This document shows positions 55,327 through 64,000 of a stretch of 64,000 nucleotides of DNA, piece by piece. The notes beneath the pieces were generated by a model, which searched no databases, was not told where the DNA came from, and saw only the letters and a list, made by a program, of their open reading frames with translations. The position numbers and the translations under genes are program-made. The number at the start of each line of letters is the position of its first letter. The first letter of the stretch is position 1. Origin of the DNA: Bufo bufo (lineage: Eukaryota > Chordata > Amphibia > Anura > Bufonidae); contig NC_053391.1 in assembly GCF_905171765.1 (NCBI RefSeq), forward strand, positions 107,854,644 through 107,918,643, written 5' to 3'.

Positions 55327-55599
55327 CTGTCTCAGGTGTCTCAGCAGCTCAGTGGCTTCCTCATTTCTCCCTTGTTTGACTAGCATCATCATGTCTTGGA
55401 TCATCTTGATCCTCCTGTGATAAGGGGGTTGATTTGAAGATCCACTCTTGGCTAATTTATCCCCAGACTTCACCCCAAAAGACCAGAAGTCCCCTCTCTC
55501 CCTGGCAGGAGTGCTCCTCCGGGATCCCGGGAGGTGCTGTTGAGGGCTTTCCCCTCCAGCACTGGAAGCCTGGCAGACCTTGGTCTGCTTGGTGCCCAT
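55327..55599 (-). CDS. LRRC75A: LRRC75A exon 1 coding part
   Basis: The minus-strand ATG at 55599 starts MGTKQTKVCQASSAGGESPQ; 91 codons later CAG is followed by GTGAGT, a strong splice donor in phase 0. The start peptide MGTKQTK, the DFWSFGVKSGDK block and the end PPYHRRIKMIQDMMMLVKQG..LLRHLRQ match vertebrate LRRC75A (FAM211A) exon 1 as I recall it. The leucine-rich repeats lie in later exons, not found here. Read-through past the donor ends after eight more codons. Gly2, Thr6 and Lys7 fit an N-myristoylation signal, which is inference. Start context is good (A at -3, G at +4). Function of LRRC75A is poorly known. The paralogue LRRC75B begins differently, so I prefer 75A. Confidence 0.87.
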
Positions 55600-56450
55600 G
55601 ATGGTAAAATTGATCTCTCAGGAAAGGCATCCGAAACGATCCTGGTGGGGTCCGACAAATGTGCAACAGGTCAGTGATCCACTGAGCAAGTCACTCCAGC
55701 AATGGCATCACAAGGTTTCCCTGGAGATGAAGATCCAGCAGTAGTCCTCACAGTTGTTTACGCTGAAAATTCCAAATTGCAACATTGTTTCTAGTAGTCA
55801 CAGCCAGGAGTCCCTCTCCCTTCCTCCTTTTAGCTACTGTTTCTCCCTCCCAAGACCTTTCCAGGCTGCAGAACTTTCTACCTTACATCCAGAAGAACAG
55901 GAACCAGAGCTGAGGACACTACAAGAGGGCGATCTCCTGGACCTCATGCAGGTCAGAGGTGTCCTCCTCCAGCCAAGTCCAAGGGTCTGCTCCACACTAA
56001 ACTGTTGCGCGTCCTTCTGAAGCCCCAGGATGAGCAGCAGCAGAAGGCTTTGTGATGACAGGGGGAGGGGGGAAGAACAGACACATCATTTGACACGCAA
56101 AAGTCTCAGCCTCTCGGCACAGACTGCCTGGCACTGGGAAGCAATCCGATTAAAGTCTCAGGAACCCAGGAGGCTGCAGCAACTTGGAGCCCCCGACCAG
56201 GAGCGGGGCGGGCGGGGGCTTCCCAGTGGCTGACGCCCAGGAGCCAGCAGGTAGGACTTGGGTGTCTAGGAGCTTCTCTGTAACCAGCATCGCTTCCCAT
56301 ACACACAAGAAGAGGCTGTGTCAGGCAGAAGGCGTTTCCTGTGTGTGGAGCTGGCCACTCTCATGCTAGGAAGAGGTCTGCTGGGCATGTGCCAGGAAAA
56401 GCCCCTGTAGATCCATCACTGCTGGAACAGATGAGATCAGGGAGCCCCCT
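55600..56450 (-). promoter_or_regulatory. LRRC75A: LRRC75A 5' UTR and GC-rich promoter region
   Basis: Sequence upstream of the start codon is unusually GC-rich for this window and free of recognised repeats. A GC-box-like GGGGCGGGCGGGGGC lies at about 56204-56218. No convincing TATA box is placed, and the transcription start is unknown. Frames on both strands here (55754-56369) lack recognisable domains. Confidence 0.55.
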
Positions 56451-56801
56451 GTGCGGAGGTCTAAGTTGTCTCTTAGTGTCAAGCTTATAATACAGCTGCT
56501 GCTGTCACTCACAGATATGTCTGTCACTTGTGCTGGAGGTTATCAGAACTGGACAGATGATGTAATGTGGTGATCATGGGGGGAGGTGGGACATTTATAA
56601 GACTTGTTGTCCAACAGTCAGCCTGAAATGGTTGATAACATAGAACAATGTATGGCATTCATGAGGTAGCTTTAAAAGGGTTATACTAGAGATGAGCCAA
56701 TCAATTTGTCTCATCATCAGGGCATCTTCATCTGTGGGGGTCTGTCCAAGCAGGTGAAGAAGCACCCACTTCACCTGCTTGCTGCGCAGCCTAGTATCAG
56801 T
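56451..56801. other. No recognised feature
   Basis: Noncoding sequence upstream of LRRC75A. A fragment near 56690 (TAGAGATGAGCCAATCAA) resembles one end of the hAT-type MITE at 12488. Confidence 0.4.
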
Positions 56802-57545
56802 TAGAGAACATGGCACACGCCACTCTCAGCGAGCACCATGTTCTCTTCAGCAGCACAGTGGAGAAGGAGGCAATCTCTCTCTCCCTCCCCACTGTGCGCG
56901 GCTGCCGCTGCCTCCAATGGGAACATAGTACTGAGGTGGAGGGGAGGGGCTGTGGCCACTGCGCCACCAATGAAGATAATTAACACATTAATTCAGGTGT
57001 AAGCGGCAGCTCGGGCTTCAATCGGAAGCTGCCACTGCCACCAATGAATATAATACTGGGGGGGTTGGGGGGAGCGCACTGCACCCCCAATGGTTATAAT
57101 TCAATATACTGGGGTTGGGGGGCGCACTGCGCAACCAATGAAAATAATTAACATATTAATTCAAGTGTAGGCGGCAGGTGCCAGCGGGGCTATCACATCC
57201 CGGCACCCAGCCTCAATAACAGGGCACGGTGATCCTGCAAACCGTGGCAATTAACCCCTCAGGTGCTGCACCTGAGGGGTTAATTGACGGGGATCGCAGC
57301 GCCCTGTCAGAGGCCGGGTATGTGATACCGCCGCCGGCGTTCGCAGGCTATATATAAATTAATATGTTAATTATATTCATTAGTGGTGCAGTGCGCCCCC
57401 CCCCCCCAACCCAGTATTATAAATTAGAACCATTGGGGGCGAAGTGCGCTTCTCCCCACCCCCCCAGTATTATATTTATTGGCGGCAGTGGCAGCTTCCG
57501 ATTGGAGCCCCAGCAGTGAAATCGCAGGGCTCCGATCGGTTAATA
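56802..57545. repeat. Fragment related to the hAT element at 15248
   Basis: Shares blocks with the interior of 15248-16421: GGGGCGCACTGCGCCACC-like units, GGGCTGTGGCCAC and GCAGCGGCAG on either strand, and GGAGCCCCAGCAGTG / CTCCGATCGG. A TTAACCCCTCAGG..CCTGAGGGGTTAA hairpin lies at 57248-57285, also found in the two GC-rich cassettes. Paired ends are not preserved. Confidence 0.6.
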
Positions 57546-58060
57546 AGACAAGGTATTAAAATAAAAGTTTAAAAGAACACCAAAATACTTAAAGTTTAAA
57601 TCTCGCCCTTTCCCAATTTTACATATAAAATATATAAACAATAAAAAATACATATCGCAAAGCCCGAAAAAGTGCAAACTATTAAAATATTTTAAAAAAA
57701 ACTGCCTATGCGGTGAACGCTGTAACATGAAAAAAAAAAAAAATGTGCGATTCACCATTTTTTAGTCACCTTGTCCCCCAAAAAATTTAAATAGGACTCT
57801 TCTATTATGGGCCGGACGTTCCATAAAATGCGGAATGCAGGCGGCTTCTTTGATGTTTATTTTTTTCACGTGGTATCGAATGGTATCGAGTATTGCTTGC
57901 AATATTTTTTTATAGTATCGAAATCAAATCAAAATTTAGGTATCGTGACAACCCTAGTTATCATAACGGAAGCGTTTTTGCTGATCCTATGCAAAACCAC
58001 AGATGTGAAAGTAGCCTAATCACAGAAACACCAAAAACTATTTTCAGAAACTGGAGTGAG
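57546..58060. repeat. AT-rich repeat and MITE debris
   Basis: 57546-57790 is AT-rich, with phrases like those at 18000 and 33600. Then short pieces (GGCCGGACGTTCC near 57812, ATAACGGAAGCGTTTTTGC near 57963, GATGTGAAAGTAGCC near 58000) match the right ends of the TWA-flanked MITEs. Confidence 0.5.
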
Positions 58061-58124
58061 TGCTGTAAAATCACAAAAAGTCATATGGGGGATTTTTAAA
58101 ACTGGTATAAACTAGAATTAGTGT

Positions 58125-58262
58125 ATTTGCCCCTAGCAACCAATCAGATTCCACCTTTCATTTTCCAAAGGAGCTGTGAACAATGAAAGGTGGAGTCTGA
58201 TTGGTTGCTATGGGTAACTAAGCCAGTTCTACTTTACACCAGTTTGATAAATCTCCCCCCTA
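58125..58262. repeat. Small palindromic repeat
   Basis: Arms CAACCAATCAGATTCCACC and GGTGGAGTCTGATTGGTTG face each other around TTCCAAAGGAGCTGTGAAC, with outer pieces ACTGGTATAAACTAG / ACTTTACACCAGTTTGATAA. A typical dispersed foldback element. Confidence 0.75.
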
Positions 58263-58565
58263 CTTTCTTAAAGTCAAAGGGAGTCATTTATCAAACAGAA
58301 CTACGCCTAAATTAGGCGTATTTCTGGCGCAGATTGTGGTGCGAATCAGCGACTTTTCCCCACTAACGCCAGGCCTAAAAAAAGTGGGCGCTGTGTGAGC
58401 AGGGATAGGCCGGCAGGGACGTCTCATTTGCCATTTTTGGACGCCTGTTTAAGGTGTAGTATTTAGTAACAGAAATACTGCCACAAACCGGCACAGGACA
58501 ACATGAAGGTATGTAGACATATAAAATTAACGAAATGCAAATTGAACGAAAAAAGAAGAATCTTA

Positions 58566-59075
58566 GGGTACTTTCACTCCAGTGTTTTTAGAATCAGTTG
58601 CCGGAACTGCCTGCTGGATCCGGGAATCCGTATGCAAACGGATATCTTTTTTTTCCAGATCCAGATACGGATCCGTTAGACTTATGCATTGAAATACCGG
58701 ATCCGTCTTTCCGGTATCATTTGGAAAACCGTATCCGGTATTTAATTTTTCCAAAGCTAGAAAGAACTGCGCATGCGCAGACCGGAAAACCGGATCCGGC
58801 GATGCGGCAATTTTTCAGAACACTTGGTACAGGATCGGGCATTAATACATTTCAATGCAAATGAATGCCGGATCCGGCAAGTGCAATGGTTTTCCGTACA
58901 AGGGACGGAATAGAAGACATCCTGATGCATCCTGAACGGATTGCTTTCCATTCAGAATGCATTAGGACAAAACGGAAGTGTTTTTTTCCGGTATTGAGAC
59001 TCTTTATTGAGACGGATTTCCGTATTGGGATGGATTTTAATACCGGAAAAGAATAACGTTAGTGTGAAAGTACCC
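58566..59075. mobile_element. Palindromic MITE, TWA-flanked
   Basis: Ends GGGTACTTTCACTCCAGTG and TTAGTGTGAAAGTACCC; flanks TTA and TAA. Interior rich in CCGGATCCG. Closest relative is the fragment at 31493-31915. Confidence 0.8.
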
Positions 59076-59078
59076 TAA

Positions 59079-59744
59079 ATCCAATCAGTACCGGCCTTTA
59101 CCTTCAGAACAGCACCCGTCCTTATCGATACACTTGCACACAGTTTTTGAAGGAACTTGACAGGAAGGTTGTTCCAAACATCTTGGAGAACTAACCACAG
59201 GTCTTCTGTAGATGTAGGCTTGCTCAAACCCTGTCACTACCATTAGGTCACCTAGTGAGGGAACACTTCTTTCCAATACAGATCCACCGAAAATGCTATT
59301 TGCTGTGTGTGTACAGAAACAAATAACCCAGTATAGAAGACTGTAGGGTTTATTTCAGGACATCAGTCTGATTAGAGGAAAAGTCCTGACGTTGTAAACC
59401 CAGCCTTATGTCAAAAGACTGCATATGTCTAGTAAAAAGGAGAGCAGACTTTGATCTCCTCCCTCGGTGAGGAAAGTGACTGCTGCTGCCACCTCTGCCA
59501 TATAAACACACCGTGATGTGCCAGTCACACTTCCTCCAAGCAAACCGTAAGCGACACCTTCTGGGGCAGTTGGCAGTAAGATGCAGTTTCTCTGCCTGAA
59601 AAAAATGTGCAATTATTTTAACTCATAATCAGCTGTGTTTTTCTAAGATGCACTTTTATTCATATACTGTTACATAAATAGCACCCGCATATTCAGCAGG
59701 GCAGTACACAGATTAGTCCCTGTGTTGCCAGTGAGGCTCACAAT
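59079..59744. other. Mostly unassigned, possible Tc1 scrap
   Basis: GGAAGGTTGTTCCAAACATC and TTGGAGAACTAACCACAGG (59163-59202) resemble antisense text of Tc1-like transposases that I recall. The match is short and has no element ends. Confidence 0.3.
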
Positions 59745-59747
59745 TTA

Positions 59748-60215
59748 GGCTACTCACAGTTGCGCTTTCCCTTTTTGCTATTGAGATCCGTCATAGGATC
59801 TCAATATCGCGGGAAAACGCTTCCGTTTTGTCCCCATTCATTGTCATTGGGTGCAGAACTGAACTAAAGGAAACAGAATGTACCAGAATATGTTCCGATT
59901 GGTTGCGTCCCATTGCAGACAGAATAACGCTGCAAGCAGCGTTTTTCTGTCCGCGATGTGGTGCGGAGCAAGACGGATCCGTCCTGACACACAATGTAAG
60001 TCAATGGGGACGGATCCGTTTTCTCTGACACAATAGAAGAAGGATCTATTCCCCATTGACTTTCAATGGTGTTCATGACGGATCCGTCTTGGCTATTTTA
60101 AAGATAATCCAACTGGATCCATCCAGAATGGATGCAGACGGTTGTATTATTATGACGGAAGCGTTTTTGCTGATCCATGACGGATCCAGCAAAAAACGCT
60201 GGTGTGAAAGTAGCC
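59748..60215. mobile_element. Palindromic MITE with TTA duplication
   Basis: Ends GGCTACTCACAGTTGCGC and GGTGTGAAAGTAGCC are flanked by TTA (59745-59747, 60216-60218). Arms carry GGGACGGATCCGTTTT and GACGGATCCGTC blocks. Length 468 bp. Confidence 0.82.
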
Positions 60216-60319
60216 TTAGAAGTTGGTGACCCAGCCTTCACACCTGCATGTTGTTTTTTTTTTCCGCTAGAGCTACTAGTATTATATATCATGGGCCAAA
60301 TACACAGTTGAGTCTCATT

Positions 60320-60860
60320 ATTATGACCACTTCCTACTTTTGATGTCAGCAGCGTGTAGCTCATGAAGGACGTCACGTGTGGTGAGCTTGCTTGGTGGGT
60401 ATATAAGGTGTGTGATAGGATGTCTTCACACATATCCCTTGTTGCTGTATTGAGAAAAAATGACAGATTATTGAAGTTGTAAAAGGGATGATTATTGGCT
60501 TTCGGGCCATGGGTGGCCGTAATCTAAAACTGCGCAGGTTGTGAACTGTTCATGTGCTGCTGTAGTGAAATTGGATCATGAGTGGACAAATGGCACCATT
60601 GTGAATAAGCAACGTGGAAACTGTGCGGCATCACGAGCCATTGATGTCAGAGGTGAACATCGGCTATGAAGGTGCGAGAGGGCAGACCGAAATGTTACAA
60701 CGGAGCAGCTCACAGCCAAAATGAACCAGATGTGTCTAAAACAACAGTTCAGCAACACCCTACTGCATATAGGCTCTTTATCAAATAGATGGATGTTGGC
60801 ATGTCAGGTGAGAAACATCAGAGAACAAACACCCTGCAACCATTGCTGGAAGAACACATG
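60320..60860 (+). pseudogene. Truncated Tc1-like transposase relic
   Basis: Broken plus-strand frames keep the order of a Tc1-like N-terminal half: a helix-turn-helix phrase around KTAQVVNCSCAAVVK (about 60520-60570), EWTNGTIVNKQRGNC (60585-60625), RADRNVTTEQLTAKMNQ (60675-60727) and ETSENKHPATIAGRTH (60815-60860). Several stops, a gap near 60760-60800 and an abrupt end at about 60860 make it a dead fragment. No inverted ends were found. Confidence 0.7.
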
Positions 60861-61104
60861 GCTTCATAGACTCCAATTAGTAATACCTAAGTGTAATAAA
60901 GTCTAAATAAACAACCACCCGAAATTAATAATTACGTTTTATTAATGGATTATAATTGGCTACGGTGTCTAATGTTACCCAATAATCATTCAAAGTAAAC
61001 CACAATAATCTACCATCAACATTAGGTATAACCAACAATTAATAAATACCTAGTCCACTCAGAGAGTGACTACTACCCCAACCGCCAAATAGCAAGCTAC
61101 CTGG

Positions 61105-61430
61105 CTAACTTACACCGTAGCCCTTTTCCATCAAATTTTGCAATCCAACATTAAAGATGTCCAATCCAATATCCGATAAAGTTTGTTTAGAATTATCTTG
61201 AATTTTTTCATGTTCTTGTATAAGGATTCTAATTTTTTCCATAAAGCCCAAATCTTTTGAGTTCCAATCCCAAATGGGTACTATTTTGGAAAAAGCTAAT
61301 TTGGATTGTGGGAAAATTTATTAATTTATGTATAAATGTGTGCTAATTTTGCCCACATCGTTGGAACCAACATATAAAATTAACAAATTAGGTACAGGCC
61401 AAACTACAGATGCTGAAAAACAAACAGAAT
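61105..61430 (-). pseudogene. SGNH/GDSL hydrolase-like remnant of DIRS
   Basis: After the recombinase, the minus strand reads LLILYVGSNDVGK (a GxND block), then FSKIVPIWDWNS and, near the end, SDIGLDIFNVGLQNLMEKGYGVS and a stop. This order matches the SGNH-hydrolase-like tail that I recall in frog and fish DIRS proteins. A stop lies between the first two blocks. The usual stretch with the catalytic Asp-x-x-His is missing or reduced to SDIG, so it is inactive. Its role in DIRS biology is unknown to me. Confidence 0.55.
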
Positions 61431-61566
61431 GCATTTTCCTTAGATGAAGGTCAACGATAGCTTTCCAAAATACAATAACATTGCTTCCTAAATCTGATTA
61501 GAATTTTATTGAAGAACGTTTATTGGTCAAAGAGATGAGTTTCTTTCCTAATATAGAGCTAGAATT

Positions 61567-62260
61567 CCATTAATCTATCTTTTTTATGGTGTTCACTTTA
61601 AGTGCTAGTTTGTAAGCATGCGTTGCAGCTCCAATTCGAAAAAACGAATGGGCAGAAATCTTTCCTTTATGTAACTCAAAATGTTTTTTACATTTAGATA
61701 GTATGAAATTGAATTGGAACTTAGTTAAAGGGGATCTATCTGCGTGCATGAAAAGTGGACTTGATAGTTTAGACCTGGTAATTAACCAATCTTTTAATGC
61801 CTGAACAGGACATATTGTGGAGGAATTAATTTTATTCAAACTAAACCAAATTCCATTACCTTGTTGGTCAGTTTTGGATCTTTTTTTATGAAATTTTGAT
61901 TCTATTTGGATAAATTAATAAGTCGTTAATTAATAATGGTGCTTTTGTTGTTCTATTTGCAGCTGTAAATTCAATGATGCGAAGTGCACCGAAAAAGGAA
62001 AGTAGAAAGGCCGCTTTAAAAAGGCATGTCTCATAAGGAGATGAGCAAATGGCTGGTTCAGTAGGTATTCAACGAATGTTTGTAAAAATTCTAGAGGTAA
62101 TGGTATGGTTCTAGTTTTTTTGGGGTTAATTCTTTTTGATCGTTTGATTATTTGTTTTAAGAGAAAAATGAATGTGAACGGGGGAATTTTTTGGAAAAAA
62201 AGAGATGCCGGATAAGATTTTTTGAATGTAATCTCCTTTTTTGCCCAATTTGACATGATT
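61567..62260 (-). pseudogene. DIRS tyrosine recombinase pseudogene
   Basis: One minus-strand frame runs from about 62256 to 61567, with two TAA stops at about 61915-61932. It reads KTRTIPLPLEFLQTFVEYLL, SKTDQQGNGIWFSL and CPVQALKDWLITRSKLSSPL, then ISAHSFFRIGAATHA. Canonical DIRS enzymes have HSFR, with His and Arg two residues apart; here an extra Phe widens the gap. The frame then ends KKID and a stop where a Gly-Arg-Trp is expected, and the nucleophilic Tyr is not visible. It would have integrated the circular DIRS cDNA. It is inactive on several counts. Confidence 0.82.
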
Positions 62261-62379
62261 CACAATAAAAAGGATAACTTGAAAAATATTATTATCCTGC
62301 TCCTTAAATTGACTGAACAGACTGTACTCCATTTATTCCATGCGGCTGAATAAGCAGCCCATGTAGACGGGGCTAGAGC

Positions 62380-63985
62380 GTTACAAACTAAACTGTTGAT
62401 CAATTCCAAATCGACTTCCAAAGTTTTGAAGGACAAGGGATTCCTTTCTCCTCTGCTTCCGGTACCAGCTGTCTGAATTGAGAGAAATTTTGCCGAGACA
62501 AAGAATCTGCAATTATATTAGACCTACCATCTAAATATTTGGCTTTCATCCAAATATAATTTTTTAAACATATTAAGACAATTTGTCTCAGGACGTTAAC
62601 TACTACCTCAGATTTTGCAGCTAAGCAATTTATTGGAAAAAAAACACACCCTTATTGTCAGAGAACAATGAGGGTGGGTTCACACTAGGGTTAGGGATTT
62701 CGTTATGGCTTTCCGTTATAACAGAAAATAACGGAATACCCAGACAGAATGCAAAATGGAAGCCTTTAAAAGGCATTCCGTTTGCTTTCCGTCCTAATGG
62801 TAGTCTATGGGAAAGCATAACGGATCCGTCTGGGTCCCGTTATGCAAGACGGAAAACAAAGTCCTGTCGACAGGACTTTGTTTTCCGTCTTGCATAACGG
62901 GACCAAGATGGATATGTTTTGATTCCCATAGACTTCAATTAGGACGGAAAGCAAACGGAATGCCTTTTGAAGGTTTCCGTTTTGCATTCCGTCATAATAC
63001 AAGTCTATAGGCAGAAGAACGGATCCGTCCTTCTGTCTTATGGATTCCGTTATTTTCCGTTATAACCATGTTATAATGGAAGGTCGTAACGGAATCCCAA
63101 ACACTAGTGTGAACCCACCCTAAGATGCCGTTGTTTTTAAAATTAGTTTGCCAAATTGTTAGAGCTACTAATACCGGAAATAGTTCCAAGAAATTTATGT
63201 TTTTTATAAATGGTTCTATTAACCAATCTTTTGGCCATTTTTCAGCTGACCACTGATTCTTAAAAATTGCTCCATAACCAACTGAAGCCGCAGCATCCGT
63301 AAACAACTGAAGTGAGTCAGAATCAATCAATTCCTGCTGCCACATGGATCTATCGTTATAATCCTCCAAAAAGCATAACCAAATTTGGATGTCATCTTTT
63401 ATTTGTTTGGACAGTCGTATATGATCAAAAGGATGTTTCTTTCCCGCTGTGGCTGAATATATACGTTTAGAAAAGATTTTCCCCATAGGGATCACTCTGG
63501 CTATAAAATTTAAAGATCCCAAAGCGGATTTTAGGCGTCTTAATGTGGTTTTCTTAGACCTTAATAAGTTATGTAATAAAATCCTAGAGGAATTTATTTT
63601 TTCCTCTGGAATCTTAAATTCCATTTTTTCCGTATCAATGGATATACCCAGAAATTTTATATTTTTTGTGGGGTATACAGTTTTTTCTTCTGCTAGTGGA
63701 ATTTGAAAGTAATCAGAAATATTTTTGAATGTATTAAGCAGGTTGATTCAATCGTCTGATTTATCATTACCAATGAACAGAAAATCATCTAAGTAATGGG
63801 TTATGTAACCTCCATTTGTATGCCTATCTACCATCCAGTGTAAAAATGTTGAAAATGCTTCAAAATAAAAGCAGGATAGGGAAAAACCCATAGGAAGTGC
63901 TTTGTCGTAATAAAATTTACCTTCGAATTGGAAGCCTAGTGAACCCCCAGTTGGGTTAATAGGTAACAATCTGAAGGCAGATTTA
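62380..63985 (-). pseudogene. DIRS reverse transcriptase-RNase H pseudogene
   Basis: Reading from the right: KSAFRLLPINPTGGSLGFQF and ALPMGFSLSCFYFEAFST, then HYLDDFLFIG (RT active site YLDD, near 63790). A single TGA at 63748-63750 follows; the same frame continues through the RT connection to LQLFTDAAASVGYGAIFKNQW and ELFPVLVALTIW (RNase H). The MITE at 62672-63120 then interrupts. Beyond it VVNVLRQIVLICLK and ADSLSRQNFSQFRQLVPEAE finish RNase H near 62420. Apart from the stop and the MITE this part is well kept. Confidence 0.88.
62672..63120. mobile_element. Palindromic MITE inside DIRS RNase H
   Basis: Ends GGGTGGGTTCACACTAGGG and CTAGTGTGAACCCACCC; flanks TGA and TAA (one change). Arms match closely and meet around GTCCTGTCGACAGGAC near 62868. 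Sister of 20154-20623. Confidence 0.87.
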
Positions 63986-64000
63986 GGCCTCATGCACACG
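63986..64000. mobile_element. Left end of a further MITE, cut by the window edge
   Basis: GGCCTCATGCACACG follows TTA (63983-63985), identical to the left end of the composite at 34917. It interrupts the DIRS reverse transcriptase frame at this point. Confidence 0.75.

Larger units (their letters stand above)
60865..63985 (-). mobile_element. DIRS-type retrotransposon, decayed and partial
   Basis: Minus-strand order is reverse transcriptase (right edge), RNase H, tyrosine recombinase, then a hydrolase-like remnant: the order of vertebrate DIRS elements. The upstream gag part lies beyond the window or was displaced by the MITE that begins at 63986. A second MITE (62672-63120) splits RNase H. 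Coding parts have several stops. The left boundary (60865) is a guess set by the end of the Tc1 relic; inverted terminal repeats were not identified. Confidence 0.82.

Overview
This window looks like chromosomal DNA of an anuran amphibian (frog or toad). It is almost pure transposable-element terrain plus the first coding exon of one conserved vertebrate gene. Evidence: a strong match, from memory of the family, to the N-terminus of LRRC75A on the minus strand (55327-55599), ending in a CAG|GTGAGT donor; several Tc1/mariner families; a DIRS element with a tyrosine recombinase; a chromodomain Ty3 element; a piggyBac relative; and dozens of short palindromic elements of the kind that crowd frog genomes. 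No bacterial-style operon, rRNA, tRNA or CRISPR was seen.

Layout. 0-20 kb: minisatellites (41, ~95 and 78 bp), a TTAA-flanked element holding a DD35E Tc1 copy (3976-5498), palindromic MITEs, two hAT-type nonautonomous elements with perfect 8-bp duplications (12488-13012, 15248-16421), and an old Tc1 relic (16470-20089) broken by a hAT-like and a TTAA element. 20-34 kb: a near-perfect 470-bp palindrome, a CTACT-rich minisatellite hosting a head-to-head mariner derivative (21569-22714), a 33-bp minisatellite, and a DD34E Tc1 copy (27365-29419) whose transposase has one stop codon. A MITE nested in that copy carries a 128-bp inverted copy of local sequence. 34-38 kb: composite MITEs. 38-48 kb: a three-level nest of piggyBac-type element (38207-48221), Ty3 chromovirus-like element (39524-46409) and DD37E Tc1 (44563-46124). 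48.7-54.3 kb: a Helitron-like element carrying a 31-bp array and a nested TTAA-flanked block with about 92 copies of a related 26-bp unit. 54.3-56.5 kb: LRRC75A intron 1, exon 1 and promoter region. 56.5-64 kb: more MITEs, another Tc1 relic, and a decayed DIRS element running off the right edge.

How it fits together. LRRC75A is transcribed right to left, so everything left of 55326 is most simply its first intron, at least 55 kb long, because I found no second exon. Everything else is selfish DNA. Nesting gives a relative history: piggyBac-type first, then Ty3 (its two LTRs differ at one site by eye in 547 bp), then the DD37E Tc1 that landed in the 3' LTR. Every transposase and polymerase gene I could read has at least one break, so nothing here appears able to move on its own as written. 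Superfamily calls for elements without coding sequence rest on target-site duplications and terminal inverted repeats.
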